From the NCBI RefSeq assembly GCF_003369915.1, contig NC_046675.1:15190001-15254000 (forward strand): a stretch of 64,000 bases of DNA, read 5' to 3'. The translations under genes were made by a program, and so were the position numbers. Below the pieces are notes generated by a model, which was not told the DNA's origin, ran no database searches, and saw nothing but the letters and a program-made list of their open reading frames with translations. Below are positions 44,601-56,129 of the stretch, in pieces (position 1 is the stretch's first letter; each line of letters begins with the position of its first letter). This stretch comes from Drosophila miranda. Lineage: Eukaryota > Arthropoda > Insecta > Diptera > Drosophilidae.

Positions 44601-47600
44601 CAATCAGTGGGGCAGCGGCAGCTGGCCACAGTCGTTAGATCGCGGCCTGACTTCGTTTTCGTTTCGTTTCCCACCTATTAAACACAATTCAAAGTAATTT
44701 GAAGCGGCAGTCCCCCGAAGTTGTTGTTGTTGCTGTTTTTGTTGCTGTTGCTGTTCAGGCCGTGCCGTTGTTGATGTTGCTGTTGCTGTTGCACGTACCT
44801 CATTCAACACTTTACCCTGATCCAGCTTCGAGCATCCAGCGGCAGTTCCAGCGATATTTGCGTTTGCCAACTTGCTAAAAGGCGTCCAGTCTCGACTAAA
44901 GTCAAGAGTCTCTCTCCAGTCTCCAGTCTCCAGTCTCGCCGACTTGGAAGCCCAGCTTCCGTGTTGAAAGTCAGTCAAATTGTTGCTCAATCGAGCATTG
45001 AACTCCGGGAGCGCGATCCCCAAGCCCGAAACCCCAAAAAAAAACATAAAAATGAATACTACTGGGCGTTGCTATCATTAACAAAAGATAACAATAACAA
45101 TAATAACTTTTGTTTGGCGAGATTTCAATTGTCTGTCTGCCCCGAAAGTCACATTCACTTTTCCAGCCACGTAGTTTTCACGCAAAATTAATTATGCCCG
45201 ATCCGGTAAATGACAAATCGTTTAAACCTAAGCAAGATTAATTAGCCTGCCTGCCTGCCACCTGGGTATCCATCAGATCCAGTCCGGGTTTCCCTCTGAC
45301 TCATTCCAACCGGAGCGGAGCACTTGGCAAAGGCTTCTGGATCAAATCAACCTCATTCAAAGTCCGTGCAGTGGTGGTGCAGTTCAGTCCAGTTCACTCC
45401 CCTCCACACACTCGATTACCTGTTGGTTGGTTGCTTGGTTGCTTGGTTGGGCTTGTAAAGCAATAAATATAATTTATTTTTTACCGCACATTTGCAGCCA
45501 ATCAAAGTCTAAACGCCAATAAGTGCCACAGCACAAATGAAAAATCAAATTGAAAATAAGAACGGGAAAGCTAATTGCATCCATGCTGATTCCCGAATGC
45601 CCTTGCTGAAAGTCCGATATCCCTTTGATGACAATCGACAATCCTGTATTATTAGGGGTAGCCACACATACACACGTACCAAACTTGAATCAATTTCAAT
45701 TGCCATAAATATCTCCCCGTTCCATTCCTCCCAGGCAGTTATCAACAGCATGACAATGCTATTATACCCACAAATGCAAAGGCTATCTACATTTTCATGC
45801 TAACGAGACAATGTTGGCCTGTCGTACTGTACCCTCCCCCAGCCATGGGACTAGTGCTCAGTAGTTTTAGTTGTAGTTGTAGTGTTAGTGATTTTTTTGT
45901 ATTTTTTATTAACTTTATGCTCACATGTTGCTGCACTTAATCATTGTTTGTGGGTGGGTGGGTTTTCGCATGAGCCGTCGTTGGCCAACAGCAGCCAGAG
46001 TTGGAGGCAGTGCCTCGATATCTGTGTTGTGTTGTTTGGTGTTCGGTGTCTGGTGTATAAGGTGTCTCCAGCTAGCGCCACCACCCGTCCGAGCAGTCTC
46101 CCAGTTACGAAATCATATCTAAGGTCATTTGTTCAGCTAATTTCTTGTTGTGGTGGCGACGGTGGCTGCGGGGTCGGAGAGCAATCTGCGCTGGCGGGGC
46201 GTCTATGGAGTCACCGCAAGCATTGTTCTGGTCCCAATCCCACCAGCAAATTATGCACTTCAATTAAAAAATTACCGAATTAGCCTAACCAATTACTTTC
46301 AAATCGAGATCTAAGTATGCACGGAATTCCAGATGCAAACGACCAGCCGAGACATTGTGACGGCTTACATGTGTTTACATGCCACAGTTGGAGGCAAACT
46401 GGAGTACGTTCGCTGAGCGTTGACTCGACAGTGGCCAAAGAGGAGAACCAGATGGACAGTACTACAAGACGGGAAGATTTACACTGCACGAAATTCCCAT
46501 TAGACTGTACAGTGTTTGAGGGATGATCTCTTCAGTTCGGATCACTGTTTTAGAATCTGGCAGACACTTGTGCTCATGTATAGTAGTTCCCTTAACGACC
46601 TGTTTGCTTTGCTTCTTTTGAGAACACTTTAAACTGAAAAACCCATTCCTGCTCCACTGTTTCCACTCTTTGATGTGGCAATAGACTCCGAATTTGAGTC
46701 TCAGTCTCAGACTCAGTGCGGCTCTGTGGCAGCCACAACAAACACGAATTAATTAAAAGTATTTTCACAAGTTACCGAGTCACTAAAAGTCTCTGGGTCT
46801 CCGGCTGGTCTTGTTGGCAAGTTAGCGGCCAGCCCGGGCCGCCTTGTTTGCATACTTTTTTGATTATTTTGTTTAAAGACTGTTGGTTTTTTTTTTTGCA
46901 TATTTAACTTAATAGCAATTAGCATTATGGCTGCAGTGCTTGGCCCCATAGGGTTTTACGTTTATTTGTATCCTTCTTCCAGTTGGCCAGACAGTGGCCC
47001 TCCCTGAAGTGGTGGCTGCAGGCAGTCGAATGTTGCGCAGGCGCGGCCCATTAAACAATTAATGAAGCACAAACCTTTTGCAACAGTTGCACTGTCAGAG
47101 CATTAGCCATAAGAAGGCTGGGTATTTACCATACCACACCATACCACACCATGCCATGCCATACCATACCATAAGTACTCGTATGTGCAACAGCCAGAGT
47201 TGGCGCAATTGTCCGATCGATTGGTTGGCCAAAAACCCGTTCTATTAAGTCAAATCTGCCCTATGATTAAAGTCAGTCTGCCAATTGCGTGACGGCCTTA
47301 ACTAAGACATTCGACACAAATGCAAAGCGCCTCTCGGACAGCTCCAAGGGGATTTATGAACCCGTCCGAAAGCAATTTGCACAGCATGTGCGCTGCCCCG
47401 GACCCCGGCCCCGGCCCCCGGCCCGCTCCCTTTCAACTCCCACGCCAACTGCATCCCTGGTTGCCGGCTGTGGAATGGGGTCAGTAGGAGAACGAGCACA
47501 ATTGCTATTTAGCAAATTTATCACACTTCGCCGCAATGGTGGCAGCTTCGCGGATGCATGAAGTCGAAACGGTCTACAAATCTCCGAGCCACTAAAGTGG

Positions 47601-48595
47601 TTATTTGTTCCAACGAGCAATAAAAAAGGAGAGAGAGTCCGGGATGTAAATAGATCGCACCTATAAAGGGAGCAGTCGTGGGAGCTAGGGAGAAAATTGG
47701 TTCATATCCGTTTCAAACTGTGACCAGACCATTTTCCTATTTGGGGAACTTTAAAGCGCAATATTTGTCATACATTCGTTTTGGGGCATTACAGCAATTG
47801 ACGTGGCTAATTGCACGAGGGGCTTTTGGCCAGGCACCAGAACTGAAAACGAAACTGAAACTGGAACTGAAACTGAAACTACTGGCTCGTGCCCAAGGCG
47901 ACTGCACTTGACCGGTGGCAGTCCGAGAGCCAAGCCAACGGCACGGTGGCATTCTACTATGGCCAGGCCACTGCGTCTTTCGTTTGATATTTAATTGTTG
48001 GATTATGGCATTGGCATACATTTCCACGGCTTAATTGCTTTGGCCAACGTGTGTGCAACCAGTGCAAATGATTTTCTCATACATATCTCGTTTACACTTC
48101 CAGTATATTAATAATAATCAAGTGCATTGTCCACTTCCACTTGCAGTTAGTCACCATCGCCGCCCTCTGCCTGTGCCTGGCGTACGTTACGGGCCAGCAA
48201 TACTTTTTGGGACAGTTCCCGGGTCGTGCCCGCTTTGGATTTGATCCCCTGTCCCTCGCCCAGCCTTCATCTGCCACACAACAAGTGCGGGATCCCCGAC
48301 AGAACAGAGGTACGATCGATGCGGACCAGGATTTTTCTTTATCTAATCAATGTTTTCCTTTTCTTTTGCAATATTTTTCCATTCCATTCACTTTAATCCA
48401 ACCTCGTTGCAGGCCCCGTTGTGTTCCCCCCATCCCCGCCAGATGCAGTGGACGAGTCCAGCGGCGTGGTTGTGGGTGCCTCTGGCTATGGCTTTGTGCC
48501 GCCCCAGCAAAGTAATGCGAATATCTTTAAGCGCACTGTCTGAGCACACACAGGGAAACATGCATAGATACAGATAGATCCATCTCATTCCACAA

Positions 48596-48637
<42 letters not shown>

Positions 48638-51600
48638 GATAAAAGAAAAGCTTTATTAGTGCAATAGTGTAGCAGCAGTAGAGCAGAGCAGTGTTTTCTT
48701 ATAATCGTAGTTTACTATGTTATTCCTTTGTTATAATTTAGTTTGTTGAATAATTGTCGAGTACCTAATTTGCCAACTATCAAACAAATGTCTTATTCGC
48801 AGGAAAAGTCTCTGGTTAAACGTAACAAACACAAATCTTCACACAAATCTTCACACAAATCGTAATGCAAAAGCTTTAACCACCCATCCAACTCCAACAC
48901 AAACACACACACGCACACGCAGGCCTTCAACGCACATGCACACACATGCACATGCACATGCACATGAGTATGAGCACCAGAACGAGCAACAGCAACAGCT
49001 GCAACACCAGCACCAACAGCACCGGAAACGGAAATGCGTTCCTTTTTTTTTTAGCTAATTACAAACAAAAACAAACCAACCAAACAAAGACCAGCCGCTT
49101 AACCACCCACAAATCCAAAATAATTACCCATCCATTCTCCAGCTCACTCTCCTATTCCCACACCCCCCTCCATACCCCCCTCCAACCCTATACCCCCTAA
49201 CATTAGCTAGTTTAATTAGCTTGAAAAACTAAAAGTTATCTCCATATTTTTATTGTTTCGTTTTTATCCTTTTTTTATTTGATTTGTGATTTCTGCTTCA
49301 TTTTTTTTAATTTATATTTCAAATTGGAATTGTATTATAATTTTGTATAATTTTATTTTACTTTTATTTTATTTTATTTGTAACCGAAAAGCGAAATTTA
49401 AATTATTAATAAAAAGAAAATTACTATTACAAGAAACCAAATCGTATCGTATCCATGGCAAAAGTATTTTATGTTTGCCAACAAATTCTTTGCATTTTCG
49501 AACTCTTTTTTTCTTTTTTAATTTTTGCATTTTCTGTTTGTCAATGCACCATTTTTTGAGCTGTTTGTTCGTTTCTGTATGTTTATCTATGATCACTTTT
49601 ATAGCAATTATTTTAAGCGCACATAAAACTAGCGCCTAATTAACAGCTCCGCTCCGATCCGGCTTTGAAGTGCGGCGGCAGCACAAATTGAAGGAGTCGT
49701 GTGTGGGAGACGGGAGGCGGACGGACGGACGGAAGCAGGGAAACCATCGACTGTGACCGGGTCGACTTGGGGATGCTCTTCACACATGAGAGGAGCCACA
49801 ACCACATGTAGGTGGAAATGGTCCAACAAATATGTTAAACAAAACGGTTCGGTGTAATAAATCTTCAGAGATCGCAGTTCGTTCCGCTGCCCAGAGCGGG
49901 AGCTAAGCGAAACACAAATCTAAAGGAAATCACTTCCTGCCGCTACAGCAGACAGGATACCCCTAGGCAGTACAGTACTACTCCTGCGCAAACCATCTCT
50001 GAATTAAGACAGTGCGAAGGGGTTAGCCCAAGTGTAATATCTCCAGCTTGAGAAGAGAATGCTTTTAAACAGTTTCTCTAACGATCCAGAGCCAGACAGG
50101 CTCTGACAAGCGGACAAGGCAGAAGCAGGTGCTGGCACAACAATCAACAGTCAGACCACAAATGGCACTCTTGTGCCCCCGTGCCAGAGTCTCGGCGGAG
50201 TCTAAGCGGAGTTTAAGCGGAGTCTGGCTGTGGTCTGGCCACAGAGCCAATGAGCCAATGAGCAGCACAGCACACACTTGCATCTGGGAGACAGACACAG
50301 AGGGGCACAGACAGAGAGCCACGGGCCTGGGACCAGACAGAGTCAATGATATGCGCGACTAATGCGACTTTTGCTTTGCTTTTACCGCATGCAAAATATT
50401 TTAGCAGTTTATTTTCGATCTTTTTTCTACGTGCAGTGCAGAGTCTTGCTATGCTATGCTCTTTTTTGCATATCGATATTGAGGCAGGCACAGAAACAGA
50501 AATGGAGCAACTTTTTCTGTGTGTACTGTGTGCTCGTACTCGCACTGGAGGAGGACTTGGACCAATTGTACAAATGAATGGAAAGACATTTCACAATGAA
50601 CTGCAAACGACACACAAAAAAAAAAAAGAAAAACAGAAACAGGGACTGAGACTGAGACCGGGTGAAAAAAAACGATCGAACAAACGACGCTAAGTTGAGA
50701 TAATTTTTACAATTTGACAATTTATGCACGATTGCTGGGGAGCCTGAGAGCGTACTCGGACTTGGACCACGACAAGGACCTGGACCTGGGACCTGGACTT
50801 GGAGCTGGAGCAGGCCTAACAGGCCACCAAATGGCCATTGTGTAATTAATTTTGCATAGCAAAAGTTCTCTCTCCCTCAACACAAATGGTTGGTTACGCA
50901 GTTGGATACGCGGCTGGGCTTCCTGATGAGGACTGGGACTGCCTGCGGCTAGGAGACCCCAGCGGCAGTGGCAACGGGCAAATGGCAATCTATAACTGAA
51001 GCCGCAGCGTAACAATTGCCCAAGACTGGCGTAGATTAATGGTCGAACGGCGGTACTCTGCTCCGCTCCGCTCGAGCTCAGGCTTTATTCCAGCCATGAA
51101 TTCGAACGGCAATTGTAATAGTTTGAGTTGGGCAATTGCCAGCCGCAGCCGCACCGCCACCGCCACCCACCACAATCACATTGGGGCAATGTGTCCGACA
51201 TTCTAATCAATGTGGCGGCGGCAGGGCGTTGTCGGACCCACAGACGCACTGGACAATCAAAAAACAGCCCAATGACTGTGACGTCGACTCTGTGATTGAC
51301 AGTGTGGTGTGTGCTTGAAGCTTAACCTTCAGGCCTGCTTCGCGTCAATGGGCAACGCCCACACTTGGAATTTACCCACTTGGCACCAGCTACAGCAGCA
51401 ATCACAACCACAACCACAACCACCACTAATCCCTCCACCCCACAAATGCACTGGTCCAATATTCGTATTATTAATCGAGAAACGAGAAAAAAGCCCAATT
51501 AAAATGCTTTTGTTTGTGCTTCTGTTCCATGACAACAGCGGCGGCGATAGTGGCAGCAGCAGCAGCAGCAGCAGTGGCGGATCCAACCTTCTTTAGCACC

Positions 51601-51681
51601 AGTTTCCAGACACCGGACACTTCCTATGCGACATATAACTACTTCAGTAATCCGTACACCACAAGGTTTAGATACTTTTGA
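41676..51681 (+). CDS. Small secreted protein of unknown function with giant introns
   Basis: I do not recognise this gene. Exons by splice sites and phase: 41676-41684 (only MKF), 48147-48309, 48413-48511, 51539-51681, giving 137 residues. The introns are 6.46 kb, 103 nt and 3.03 kb. MKFLVTIAALCLCLAYVTG is a clear signal peptide. The mature part is rich in Gln, Pro, Gly and aromatic residues (QQYFLGQFPGRARFGF; VVVGASGYGFVPPQQ), contains a seven-alanine run and ends NYFSNPYTTRFRYF. There is no cysteine after the signal peptide and no known domain. Extracellular matrix, cuticle-like or peptide-precursor roles are possible but unproven. AATAAA at 51819 fits its 3' end. The last exon is less certain than exons 2 and 3 because another acceptor at 51865 has the same phase. 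Confidence 0.65.
41685..48146 (+). other. First intron of the secreted-protein gene
   Basis: This 6.5 kb intron holds no gene I can support. It contains a CCAG tetramer run (43747-43774), GGCT repeats (44342-44370), TTGCTG repeats (44718-44790), CCATAC/CCATGC repeats (47133-47172) and GAAACTG repeats (47843-47880). Its size and lack of coding sequence suggest it carries enhancers. Confidence 0.5.
43747..43774. repeat. (CCAG)n microsatellite
   Basis: Seven consecutive CCAG units. Confidence 0.9.
48512..51538 (+). other. Third intron of the secreted-protein gene
   Basis: This 3.0 kb stretch is AT-rich with CA and CATGCA repeats and several diverged tandem units (GCGGAGTCTAA at 50195-50225; GGACCTGG at 50760-50800). 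No supported gene is seen. Confidence 0.45.
48597..48634. repeat. (CA)n microsatellite
   Basis: An uninterrupted CA run of about 19 units in the third intron of the secreted-protein gene. Confidence 0.95.
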
Positions 51682-51818
51682 TGCGGACGCGTGATGAGTG
51701 ACGAAGAAGAACCATCTAGAGTCATGTTGTGTAGTCAGTAGCTGAAGGAACAGAACTGGAAGCTGGAGACGACGAGGAGTAGGAGCAAGAGCTGGAGACT
51801 AGATACAATTCTTTTGTA

Positions 51819-51824
51819 AATAAA
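51819..51824 (+). terminator. Poly(A) signal of the secreted-protein gene
   Basis: AATAAA 138 bases after the stop codon of the last exon at 51681. Confidence 0.45.
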
Positions 51825-51865
51825 TGTGTTAACTTTAAGGCAGAGTTTTGTTTTCTCCTGCACAG

Positions 51866-52020
51866 CACCCGCCCAAAACTTGGATATGGTGGGACTCCCA
51901 TCAGCGAGAACGATAGGTTCAGCAACGGGGAGCAGCGAGGAGGAGTCGTCGCCATCGGACTTGGAATGCTGCGAATGCGCATGGGCATTGCGAGAAATCC
52001 GTGCCCTGGCAGAGAAATAG
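51866..52020 (+). other. Possible alternative last exon
   Basis: A pyrimidine-rich acceptor, TTTTCTCCTGCACAG (ends 51865), opens a frame of 51 codons. It is in the same phase as the donor at 48511/48512. The reading starts PAQNLDMVGLPSARTI, includes the acidic SSEEESSPSDLE, and ends CCECAWALREIRALAEK. It could replace exon 4 by alternative splicing. The other strand and another frame are also open here, so chance is quite possible. Confidence 0.3.
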
Positions 52021-52081
52021 ACATGACATGACAGCACAGCAGCTCCACAATTGCATGTTGCCGCCGCTGCCATTGTATGCT

Positions 52082-53240
52082 AAATTACGTATACGCCTAG
52101 GCGGCCAAAAACCAAAGACAAAGCCGAGGCCCAGGCTGAAGTTGATGCCAAAGCCAGGTCGAGCCGGGCGGTGTTAATTTCCATTGACACTGGCGATGTG
52201 GCGACCAAAGTGTCCGCAGCGCGTTATATTTATTTATTTATTTGTATTTGCAATTGTCAAAAGTTGCAGAGCACCGCCACAGCCACCGCCGCTACACTCG
52301 TAATATGAAAATAAAGAAAAAGAAACTACAATTTTACAATTCTCGGGCGGTTTCACAACAATGGGGCAGCCACAACTGCAACTGTGGCGGCGGGATCATT
52401 AGCAATGGCATGATTCACAGGCAACAGCAGCAGCAGCAGCCGCAGCCAAAAAAAAAACTGAATGTGCATGCACTATACCGCGTATATACCGCTGGATAGG
52501 GGATTGGATCGGGAGGGAGTGGGAGTGGGAGTGGGAGTGAGCGGAGAATTTTGTCATAATTTCATTTGAAGTGCAACCCAGGAACGGTTCGCGCGCCAGC
52601 CAATCGTGTTGATAACCTTGTTGACCACAACAGAATTTCCAACGAAACGGCAATTTTCCGCCTGCAAGTTCAGATTTATGCTGTGACACCGCCGCAGGCA
52701 ATAAATGAAAACGAAACCATGAATGTGACAAATCAACAAAATCATGCAGGGGGAGAACTAGCCTAGGGCGGTGGGACCCCGGTGGAACCAGTTACGACAG
52801 TCCCAGAACACGCTCCGCTCCTGTTTCTCGCTCTCCTTTTCGCTCATTGATCTAATATTAAAGCGTGTCTCTGCTCAGTCTGTTCGCAATTTGTCGGATT
52901 TGTCAATCCTGTACAGAAATCACGTAGACCATTTATCGGTTGACCTTCAGCTCTTATGCAAAGTCGTTTTGTACTTCCAATTCCATCTGGCAATTAGCTA
53001 ATTCTATAAATCTCTGAAACAGTGGCAGTAATTAGCATAGTTCGGAATTTACTATCACTTTTAATTGTTTTTCATTTGCTAATGTCGGTTGGTTGCCCTT
53101 TCCAAATATACCATGAGCGGTGTTCACAAATCTGTCACTTATTTTGTGCACATCACATCTGTTTTTGGTTGTTGGAAAATATAAATGTCTTCAAATGTCT
53201 CCGTAATTCATGATTTTTCCTCAACCCTGGAATGACAGTG
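52082..53240. other. Intergenic region, no gene seen
   Basis: About 1.2 kb holding CAG and GGGAGT simple repeats (52421-52440, 52511-52540) and AT-rich sequence. No supported coding region or RNA gene. Confidence 0.45.
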
Positions 53241-53246
53241 AACAAA

Positions 53247-53400
53247 GGTATATTTAAGAACAAGGTTATAGAAACAACCATACGCAGGTTTTTTTAATTT
53301 TCGCTATCTCAAATCGTGCTTCCGTGCATCATTTATTCCAATGGATTGCTTGTTGCTCATTCATTTTCAAACAATTTTATATTTGGCGCCTAAGATGGGT
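53247..53400 (+). repeat. Left copy of a diverged direct repeat
   Basis: GTATATTTAAGAACAAGGTT, ATAGAAACAACCAT, TTTTTTTAATTTTCGCT, then TTGCTCATTCATTTTCAAAC, AATT and TTTGGCGC. The same elements occur in the same order at 56998-57125, with small indels. Between the copies lies the dynein/LINE island. Confidence 0.75.
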
Positions 53401-53514
53401 GGGACTTGCTCTATATTTTTTGATGGGATATCTTCTCTTCACGGAAGGATTTTTCTCGCCACAATGTTTCTTTTCAGCTCAACAGTGTCCCTTCATTCCA
53501 TACTCACTTACGTC

Positions 53515-53800
53515 GCATATGCACGGCAAGCCGCCCACCTTCGGGCTATCAGGCTTCTTCTTCACGCAGCCCTTCCTCACGGGCGCCATACAGAACTTTG
53601 CCCGCAAGTACAAGATACCCATCGACACGCTGACCTTCGACTATGATGTGCTCAAGGTGAAGACGAAGGCGGCGCCCCCAGACGATGGCGTCTACTGCAA
53701 CGGCCTGTATGTGGTGGGGGCGCGCTGGGATTGGGAGCATAACAGTACCCTAAGACACTCATCTATACCATGCCCGTCATCTTCTTCCGGTTTTTGATCT
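53515..53800 (+). pseudogene. Axonemal dynein heavy chain fragment
   Basis: The open frame from about 53515 matches the extreme C-terminal domain of inner-arm axonemal dynein heavy chains (DNAH7/DNAH1 type): [44 protein letters not shown] and [20 protein letters not shown]. The family usually has Trp where this reads Gly in PPTFGLSG. A one-base shift near 53740 moves the continuation [12 protein letters not shown] into another frame, then a stop follows. No other part of the 4000-residue protein lies in the window, so this is a displaced fragment of a host gene. It is GC-rich and well conserved compared with its surroundings. Confidence 0.75.
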
Positions 53801-53859
53801 GCTCTACTTGTCTGATTTCAGCTACTTGGTGCGAGATATTTAGCGTAGCTCTACGATTG

Positions 53860-54260
53860 ATTTTACCTTATTGAAGGAAAGGTATAGCGTATTGCATTTT
53901 TCTTCGAACTTATCTATACCTTCTTCCAGCTTACGTTTCGCAATGGACACATCTTTGTGAAAAGATTGAAAAGGGTTGGGCTGAGACAGCACCCCGGCTA
54001 ACACCTCTACTTCGCTTTTGCCCTTTAGTAGTATTCGTCTGTTAAGGAAACTGGTGATCCAAGCCATGAGGCTTGGATTGAACCGCATATCCCTCATCCT
54101 GTGCTCGAGTGTGTCCACTCTTACCCAATTAAACGCTTTTTGCAGATCTAGACAAGCTGCGACGACCTGAAATCCCCTCGCTTTCAGTGCCAGAACCTTA
54201 TTTATAAGATCGTTGATGCACAGCGAAGTGGACCAGTCCGACAGACCACACAGTCTGCTA
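53860..54260 (-). mobile_element. LINE reverse transcriptase fragment (minus strand)
   Basis: On the minus strand the frame reads DWSTSLCINDLINKVL, FQVVAACLDLQKAFNWVRVD, LEHRMRDMRFNPSLMAWITS then FLNRRILL. This is the fingers/palm part of a non-LTR reverse transcriptase, where LDLQKAFN stands for the usual xDxxKAFD. After GVLSQ the sequence no longer looks like reverse transcriptase (KRKLEEGIDKFEEKCNTLYL), so it is truncated or joined to other DNA. It differs clearly from the plus-strand element next to it, so these are two elements. Clade uncertain. Confidence 0.6.
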
Positions 54261-54309
54261 TGTGCTAGTCCAACTTAAACTTTACTAACTTTCCCTACTT
54301 CATGATCTT

Positions 54310-55803
54310 CGACTAGTTAAGCCGGTGTTTTCACCGGGTCCGACGGGGTCAGACGGGGTTCCAGGTTGTGTACTCAGGTACTGCGCCGAGGCTCTGTGTG
54401 GACCTTTGCTTAAACTATTCACCCTATCCATTGATTCTTCTTGCTTCCCCCCGATCTGGAAGGAATCGTTTATAATTCCTCTCCATAAAAAAGGTAGCAA
54501 GTCTGATGCAAAAAATTATAGAGGTATAGCAAAGTTATCCGCTATTCCTAAAATGTTTGAGAGGGTTTTAACTCCGCACTTGCAACATCTCTGCAAGTCA
54601 CTTATATCTCCAACTCAGCATGGATTTATAAGGCGGCGATCAACCACCACGAACTTGTTAGAGTTTACCTCTTTCATTATTAAAGGCTTTCAATGTATCT
54701 TACAGACGGATGTTATTTACACCGACTTTAGTAAAGCATTCGACTCTGTAAACCATTCCCTTTTAGCGCATAAACTTGACCTTCTAGGGTTTCCGCCCAA
54801 CCTCCTGAGATGGATTTCTAGCTATCTTTGTTCTAGGTCTCAAAGAGTCCTCTTCAAAAACTCCCTCTCTTTCCCAGTAAAGGTTTCTTCGGGAGTACCA
54901 CAAGGCAGCCATCTAGGCCCCTTACTCTTCACACTCTTTATTAATGACTTACCTTCAGTATTAACATACTCTCGAGTACTTATGTATGCGGATGATGTTA
55001 AACTCTGTGTCTAGTACAAGGACATTTCATTTCATTCTCGCTTGCAATCCGATCTCAATAACTTTCAGTCATGGTGTTGTGCAAACTTGTTACACCTTAA
55101 TGCCTCGAAATGCAAAGTTATGACATTTCATCGTTCTAGCCCTTTGTTGGCTCCCTACACCCTATTTGGTGGTTCTCTTGAGAGAATTACCCTGGTGGAT
55201 GATCTGGGTGTTATGTTAGACCCCAAGTTAAAGTTTTCCGAACACATTTCTACCATGGTAAATAAGGCCATGGGCGTGCTTGGGTTTATAAAGAGGTGGT
55301 CAAAGGAATTTGACGACCCCTATATAACAAAGACTCTCTATACGGCTCTCTTAGAATACGGCTCCTGTGTATGGTGCCCTCAGTACAAAGTACACCAGGA
55401 CCGTATAGAATCAGTACAGAAAAACTTTTTACTCTTTGCTCTGCGGGGCCTTAACTGGGATGCGGGTGTAAGACTCCCATCTTACTCTAGTAGACTACTA
55501 TTAGTAAACCTCCCATCCTTAGTTAACCGTAGAAAAATGCTTGGTGTGATATTTATGCACAACTTGATCAGGGGTGACGTAGACAGCCCTGATCTGTTGA
55601 GCCGCATAAACTTCACGATTCCTATTAGACTGGCTAGAAATTTTATACCGTTGTTCCTTCCACTTTGTAGATCGAATTATTCCTTGCATGAACCGTTTAG
55701 GGTCTTATGCTCGGATTATAATTCCCTCTACCATATTATATCCACCACTAATTCTCTTCCTCTTATTAAATTATTAATCCTTACACACCTTTCTATTAAT
55801 TAG
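54310..55803 (+). mobile_element. LINE (Jockey/CR1-like) reverse transcriptase, 5'-truncated
   Basis: A long, well-preserved non-LTR reverse transcriptase. Blocks in order: FPPIWKESFIIPLHKKGSK, NYRGIAKLSAIPKMFERVL, LISPTQHGFIRRRSTTTNL, VIYTDFSKAFDSVNH, SSGVPQGSHLGPLLFTLFIN, the catalytic MYADDVKLC, then HLNASKCKVMTFHR and the thumb/C-terminal region YNSLYHIISTTNSLP. A single in-frame stop (TAG at 55012-55014) falls just after YADDVKLCV; the frame is otherwise open from 54325 to 55803. No endonuclease domain is present upstream, so the copy is 5'-truncated, and no RNase H is seen. It must be fairly young. Jockey-like or CR1-like placement is by general resemblance. Confidence 0.85.
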
Positions 55804-56129
55804 TAACTGTAGTGGTATTTGTACTTTGATTGCATGCTTAGTTTCTTAGTAAGTTTAGTACTAATTTTCCTCGAATGTTAGTCTAATAGCTATCTTTCTT
55901 GCATGTTCGCGTTTGGTTCGGCTACGCACCGCGCGTCATGCGGCAGCGCCCCTCGGTCGGTTGGGCGGGAGGAGGGCTGCGTTTTGCCTGGGATCCGCGC
56001 GTAACAGCCTTCTGCAGTTGTCACACGGGCCACTTGACGGTGCAGTAACTGCATCGCCTCTTGAAAGATGCAGTCATTGCATGTCAACGTCCACAGATAA
56101 CCCCTCTATGGATTTCAAAACGTGTTAAT
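55804..56129. other. LINE 3' flank and unassigned GC-rich stretch
   Basis: The LINE 3' region (55804-55905) leads into a GC-rich 200-bp stretch (55910-56110) with no recognisable product. It may belong to another repeat. Confidence 0.35.

Noticed and set aside
48597-48634. Regular repeat as possible CRISPR-like or array structure
   Set aside because: It is a plain CA microsatellite without spacers; no CRISPR arrays are expected or seen in this genome.
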